Assembly: GCA_003096255.1 (NCBI GenBank)
Contig: PIXS01000367.1
Coordinates: 1-8,033, forward strand
Source of the DNA: Candidatus Bathyarchaeum sp.
GTDB taxonomy: Archaea > Thermoproteota > Bathyarchaeia > Bathyarchaeales > Bathyarchaeaceae
Direction of reading: 5' to 3'
DNA: 8,033 bases
Each line of letters begins with the position of its first letter. Position 1 is the first letter of the stretch. The notes under the pieces were generated by a model that was given only the letters and a program-made list of their open reading frames with translations, made no database searches and had not been told where the DNA came from. The position numbers and the translations under genes were made by a program. This document shows positions 5,586 to 8,033 of this stretch, one piece after another.

Positions 5586-6107
5586 TTAGCTTTTCGAAGG
5601 ATTTTTCATCAAATCAACAATACGACGCATGTTTTCCTGCCTCTCCTTGGTAACTTTAACCACAACAACCCCCACCTGCGGCTGACCATAAACCACAAGA
5701 GCTCCCAACGGAGCAGACAACACAGTAACAACAGTAAGAAGGTCTTCTTCGCCGTCAATCAAAATTTTAGTTCGTCCCTCACTGTTTATGGCAGTTCGTA
5801 TTGCGTCCCATGCTTCGTCAGTTATTGTTCCAGCAGGATTCTTTGCCTGCAACGTGCGGTCAACATTTACGTCAATAGGAGAAATGGCTTTGCGCATGGT
5901 CTTGTTGTCAACAATCAAAACATCAAAAGAAAGACCAAACTGCAGCATGTTCATAGAAACAATGTCCCCAACAGAAATGACTGCTGAGGGCTTCTCTTCT
6001 GAGATAATCTGTTTTAGCTTCTCCATTGTCTCTTCGCAAGGACCTTCAAGCAAAAGCCCCTGAGGCTTCTTTAGTTCGTCCCGAAGTTCAATGGTTAAGC
6101 TTCGTAT
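5586..6107 (-). CDS. DUF359 family, GTP-dependent dephospho-CoA kinase
   Basis: Members of this archaeal family phosphorylate dephospho-CoA with GTP to complete CoA synthesis (activity shown for the Thermococcus kodakarensis homologue). Family blocks are present: SAVISVGDIVS, FDVLIVDNKTMRK, NPAGTITDEAW, ILIDGEEDLL and PLGALVVYGQPQVGVVVVKV. The first canonical start is TTG at 6053, giving 155 residues, but that loses the usual N terminus. The frame upstream reads RSLTIELRDELKKPQGLLLE, very like family N termini. The only frame-consistent start that fits is ATA at 6105-6107, giving 173 residues, with AGGT about 7 nt upstream. ATT at 6090-6092 is also possible. No ATG, GTG or TTG lies between the Spt4 stop and 6053. 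The frame is the same as Spt4, so a TAG readthrough fusion cannot be excluded. The function call is strong; the start is not. Confidence 0.85.
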   Translation of the reverse strand: MRSLTIELRDELKKPQGLLLEGPCEETMEKLKQIISEEKPSAVISVGDIVSMNMLQFGLSFDVLIVDNKTMRKAISPIDVNVDRTLQAKNPAGTITDEAWDAIRTAINSEGRTKILIDGEEDLLTVVTVLSAPLGALVVYGQPQVGVVVVKVTKERQENMRRIVDLMKNPSKS

Positions 6108-6116
6108 ATTGGTTAC

Positions 6117-6302
6117 CTACCTTACCCGAAGCGCGTAATGTCCAGCTTTTGTTACCTTCATGGCGCGGGCAATTGCCGAGCCTTCTGGGTCGATGATAAC
6201 GACAACGCCTGAGAAGTCGTCACTCAAGTTAGACGCGTTACAGTTCGGACAAATGGAGCCCGTAGAAATAAAGTGGCAATCTCGGCATGCTTTGTCTGTC
6301 AT
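6117..6302 (-). CDS. spt4: Transcription elongation factor Spt4 (RpoE'')
   Basis: This 61-residue zinc protein pairs with Spt5 to keep RNA polymerase processive. Zinc ligands are Cys6-X2-Cys9 and Cys18-X2-Cys21 (ACRDCHFIS and ICPNCNAS). The family motifs LSDDFSGVVVIIDPEGSAIA and AGHYALRVR follow, and the length is normal for archaeal Spt4. The ATG at 6302 lies 2 nt after the Rpo7 stop, so the two are probably translationally coupled. The TAG stop is followed in frame by the DUF359 coding sequence. The conserved rpo7-spt4 pairing supports the call. Confidence 0.95.
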   Translation of the reverse strand: MTDKACRDCHFISTGSICPNCNASNLSDDFSGVVVIIDPEGSAIARAMKVTKAGHYALRVR

Positions 6303-6304
6303 GT

Positions 6305-6907
6305 CTACTTTTCTCCTGTTGCAGGTGCCTCAGCTTCTGCTTTTGCTTCGCCATCTACGCCAGTTTTCTCCACGTCTTTTTGTATCCACTCAATCTTGCC
6401 AAGGAAAGGCTGCCTTGCAGTAACACCAATCTTTCCAGAGCCGCCACTGCGACCCAAAGAAACAGCAGTTATGCGAACACGAACGTGGTCACCTGTGCTG
6501 AGTCTGCGTTTAGACTCTTTACCCATAAGGACTCCTTGCCTTTCGTCATATGAAATGTAGTCGTCCATTAGCTGGGAAACGTGAAGCAGTGCGTCAACAG
6601 GTCCGATACGAACAAAGGCGCCGAACTCTGCAATTTCAACTACTTCTCCTTCGATTACTTCTTGAATCTTTGGATAGAACGTAAGCAGCGAAAATTGAAC
6701 CTTATGAAAAGTTGCTCCGTCTCCGGGGATTATTTTTCCGAAGGGATTAACTTTGATTTCTGTAACGGCTATTACGTAGCCTAGCTCTTCGTCTACCATG
6801 CCGTCGTATTTCATTTTTAGCTGTTCATAGCCTACCGCGTCAATGTCTTCTCCAAACTTTTCTGGCGGTATCCGAATCGCATCTTCTAAAGTTACAAGTT
6901 TAAACAT
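6305..6907 (-). CDS. rpo7: DNA-directed RNA polymerase subunit Rpo7 (RpoE')
   Basis: Rpo7 forms the stalk of archaeal RNA polymerase with Rpo4 and contacts nascent RNA. The protein has 200 residues. Residues 1-78 are the tip domain (MFKLVTLEDAIRIPPEKFG, then GKIIPGDGATFHKVQFSLL). Residues about 82-165 form the S1-type OB fold (IEGEVVEIAEFGAFVRIGPV, DALLHVSQL, and GKIGVTARQPFLG at the end). The last 20 or so residues form an Ala/Glu/Lys-rich tail (GEAKAEAEAPATGEK) beyond the usual core. The ATG at 6907 has GGTGAG 5 nt upstream. A clear TATA box at 6986-6992 gives it a promoter inside the end of the PIN gene, and spt4 follows after 2 nt. Confidence 0.95.
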   Translation of the reverse strand: MFKLVTLEDAIRIPPEKFGEDIDAVGYEQLKMKYDGMVDEELGYVIAVTEIKVNPFGKIIPGDGATFHKVQFSLLTFYPKIQEVIEGEVVEIAEFGAFVRIGPVDALLHVSQLMDDYISYDERQGVLMGKESKRRLSTGDHVRVRITAVSLGRSGGSGKIGVTARQPFLGKIEWIQKDVEKTGVDGEAKAEAEAPATGEK

Positions 6908-6985
6908 TTAATCTCACCTATTGCAATTGGCGATTACTTGAAAGCTCCATGCGGTGCTTTCGTTTCCAAATAAAACACAGACCCA

Positions 6986-6992
6986 TTTATAA
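6986..6992 (-). promoter_or_regulatory. TATA box of rpo7 (TTATAAA)
   Basis: On the minus strand TTATAAA is a near-ideal archaeal box A. It would start transcription near 6963 and leave a leader of about 55 nt before the ATG at 6907. It touches the stop of the PIN gene, so it is an internal promoter for the rpo7-spt4-DUF359-S24e-S27ae string. Confidence 0.6.
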
Positions 6993-6994
6993 GC

Positions 6995-7408
6995 CTATAC
7001 TGCGCCATCCATCTCAAACCGTCGTTTTTGCCTCAAAAATATGACTGGAACCCCAACTTTTCGCAGCCTTTTGTGCAACTCCTTATCATTTGTTCCAACC
7101 GGAACACCCCACTCTGACGCTACCCTTACAATCACGTCGTCATAGGTTTCGTCCAAGTTTTTGTCGACATCAACAAAACTGCAACGCTCTGACACCTTAA
7201 GACCTAACACCGCCTGCTTTCCTATCTTGTTTGAAGACTGCGCGAGACCTTCCAGCTCCTTTTTTGTTGACGAAAGAAGAATCGGCTCGTAACGCCTGTT
7301 GAGAAGTTGTGATAACTCCTCGTAGATGTCTAATCCAAACTGGGATGGAACAAAAAGAAAGTTGGCGTCCAGTATGACTTTGAGCGGCTGTTTTTGTTGA
7401 GGTGCCAC
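6995..7408 (-). CDS. PIN-domain protein (archaeal Fcf1-like, probable rRNA-processing nuclease)
   Basis: The protein has 137 residues, essentially one PIN domain. Acidic metal-binding positions can be seen: Asp14 in KVILDANFL, Glu51 in TKKELEGL, Asp90/Asp91 in TYDDVIVRVASEWGVPVGTN, and Asp108 in TNDKELHKRL. The C-terminal strand VPVIFLRQKRRF is typical of the Fcf1/Utp24-related archaeal family commonly found beside rpo7, whose eukaryotic relatives cleave pre-rRNA. Nuclease activity is inferred, not shown. The GTG at 7408 is the start; AGGATGAT lies about 10 nt upstream. The gene begins 10 nt after the exported-protein stop at 7419, so co-transcription from upstream is likely. A VapC-like toxin is less likely because no antitoxin gene is next to it. 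Confidence 0.85.
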   Translation of the reverse strand: MAPQQKQPLKVILDANFLFVPSQFGLDIYEELSQLLNRRYEPILLSSTKKELEGLAQSSNKIGKQAVLGLKVSERCSFVDVDKNLDETYDDVIVRVASEWGVPVGTNDKELHKRLRKVGVPVIFLRQKRRFEMDGAV

Positions 7409-7418
7409 TTGTTTTCTA

Positions 7419-8033
7419 TCATCCTTCTGAGGTCAATGTTTGACAGTCACGAACTGCTCCTGTGTCTGCCCATATTCCCACGCCAATGGAGTTGATGTTG
7501 TCGGGGTAGACTTGGTTAAGGTAGAATGTTATGTAATAGTACGGAACAAGCTCAAGGGGTTCATCTCTGCTGTGGGGCAGTAGCTGAACAGTTCTGGGCT
7601 GCTCTAACACGACATAGTCGTTAACTTCTACAAACTGGCCGTCTATGATGGTTGTCCAAGAGAAATCATCCAACCTGTTGAGCGCAATTTGCATTGCTTC
7701 TTCTTCTGAGATGTTGATTTCTGTGCTTCCAACGTTAAACAGGTACCATCCATCAGTAAGGGTTTCTAGCACTCCGTTGTCGATAGTTATACTGACTCCT
7801 TTGCTCTGAAAATCAATTCCGGCTGTGGTATAAGTCCAAGCTATTTCTGCGTCGTTTCCTTCTGTTGCTAAAACAAATTTGATGTCCCCAAAAACGTTCT
7901 GTATGTTCTGTGGCGTGGTAACTGTTCGCAGTATGTTTCGCATTGGGTCTAAATACGAAACTTCAGCGTAGTTTTTGTATCGCAAAAGAATGTCCTGCGC
8001 CAACTCCATAACGTCAGTTGGTTGAGGCTGCCA
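7419..8033 (-). CDS. C-terminal part of an exported-type protein, possibly PepSY-like (5' end outside window)
   Basis: The frame is open from the window edge (8033) to a TGA at 7419-7421, giving 204 residues. The ATG at 8009 is probably internal, since eight sense codons (reading WQPQPTDV) precede it. The visible part has a helix (DVMELAQDILLRY), beta-rich stretches, an ISEEEAMQIALNRLDDF helix that resembles PepSY-type repeats, and a late strand block (ELVPYYYITFYLNQV, then NSIGVGIWADTGAV) like those in secreted PepSY/YcdB-like proteins. Low-charge, Tyr/Thr/Asn-rich composition fits an extracytoplasmic location. The similarity is weak and the function unknown. It sits immediately upstream of the PIN gene, inside an otherwise informational gene string. 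Confidence 0.6.
   Translation of the reverse strand, partial: WQPQPTDVMELAQDILLRYKNYAEVSYLDPMRNILRTVTTPQNIQNVFGDIKFVLATEGNDAEIAWTYTTAGIDFQSKGVSITIDNGVLETLTDGWYLFNVGSTEINISEEEAMQIALNRLDDFSWTTIIDGQFVEVNDYVVLEQPRTVQLLPHSRDEPLELVPYYYITFYLNQVYPDNINSIGVGIWADTGAVRDCQTLTSEG

Noticed and set aside
6117..6119. Spt4 TAG as a pyrrolysine codon joining Spt4 to DUF359
   Set aside because: TAG also ends rpo7 and the PIN gene at their normal family lengths, and no Pyl genes are seen. It is kept only as an alternative in the start-codon finding.
5788..6560. Long plus-strand open frames opposite the rpo7-spt4-DUF359 block
   Set aside because: They are shadows of well-identified minus-strand genes and have no family features or ribosome sites.
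6995..7408. PIN protein as a VapC toxin
   Set aside because: There is no small antitoxin gene next to it, and it sits in the usual archaeal position upstream of rpo7, which suits the Fcf1-like family.
1..8033. CRISPR arrays, tRNA or rRNA genes, insertion sequences
   Set aside because: No regularly spaced repeats, no tRNA-like cloverleaf segments and no transposase-like coding sequence were seen in the spacers.

Overview
The window is archaeal. A minus-strand block carries an archaeal information-processing neighbourhood: a PIN-domain protein, RNA polymerase subunit Rpo7 (RpoE'), Spt4 (RpoE''), a DUF359/GTP-dependent dephospho-CoA kinase, and ribosomal proteins S24e and S27ae. An archaeal-type S19 lies elsewhere in the window. 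Starts are often preceded by GGTGAG-like Shine-Dalgarno sequences, and several promoters have TTTAWA-like TATA boxes. The AT-rich spacers, the many secreted or membrane proteins of no known family, and the separated S19 would suit an uncultivated Thermoproteota/Bathyarchaeia-type archaeon. That placement is inference.

Left part (1-1751, plus strand): the 3' end of one small secreted protein, a complete paralogue of it (354-812), and a type I membrane protein (918-1751) with a signal peptide, a sequon-rich outer domain and a C-terminal anchor. T-tracts separate them. Next comes rpsS (S19) with its own TATA box, followed by a hairpin plus T6.

Middle (2500-4557): a secreted clan CD (caspase/gingipain-like) peptidase gene on the minus strand is split by an in-frame TAA six codons after the putative catalytic Cys; 82 further in-frame codons with convincing protein character follow. 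Its upstream region holds a perfect palindrome with 9-bp arms plus extra half-sites. Upstream of that is a membrane-anchored winged-helix regulator, transcribed divergently from a small two-helix membrane protein. Together these look like a surface-sensing and proteolysis module.

Right part (4563-8033, minus strand, transcribed right to left): the 3' part of an exported protein with no clear family, then the PIN protein, rpo7 with an internal TATA box, spt4, DUF359, S24e, S27ae and a small SecB-like protein. Genes are tightly packed (TGATG overlap, 2-nt gap). The DUF359 frame extends upstream of its first canonical start codon all the way to the Spt4 stop, and the extension looks like the family's N terminus, so a non-standard start is suspected. 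No tRNA, rRNA, CRISPR array or transposase was seen.
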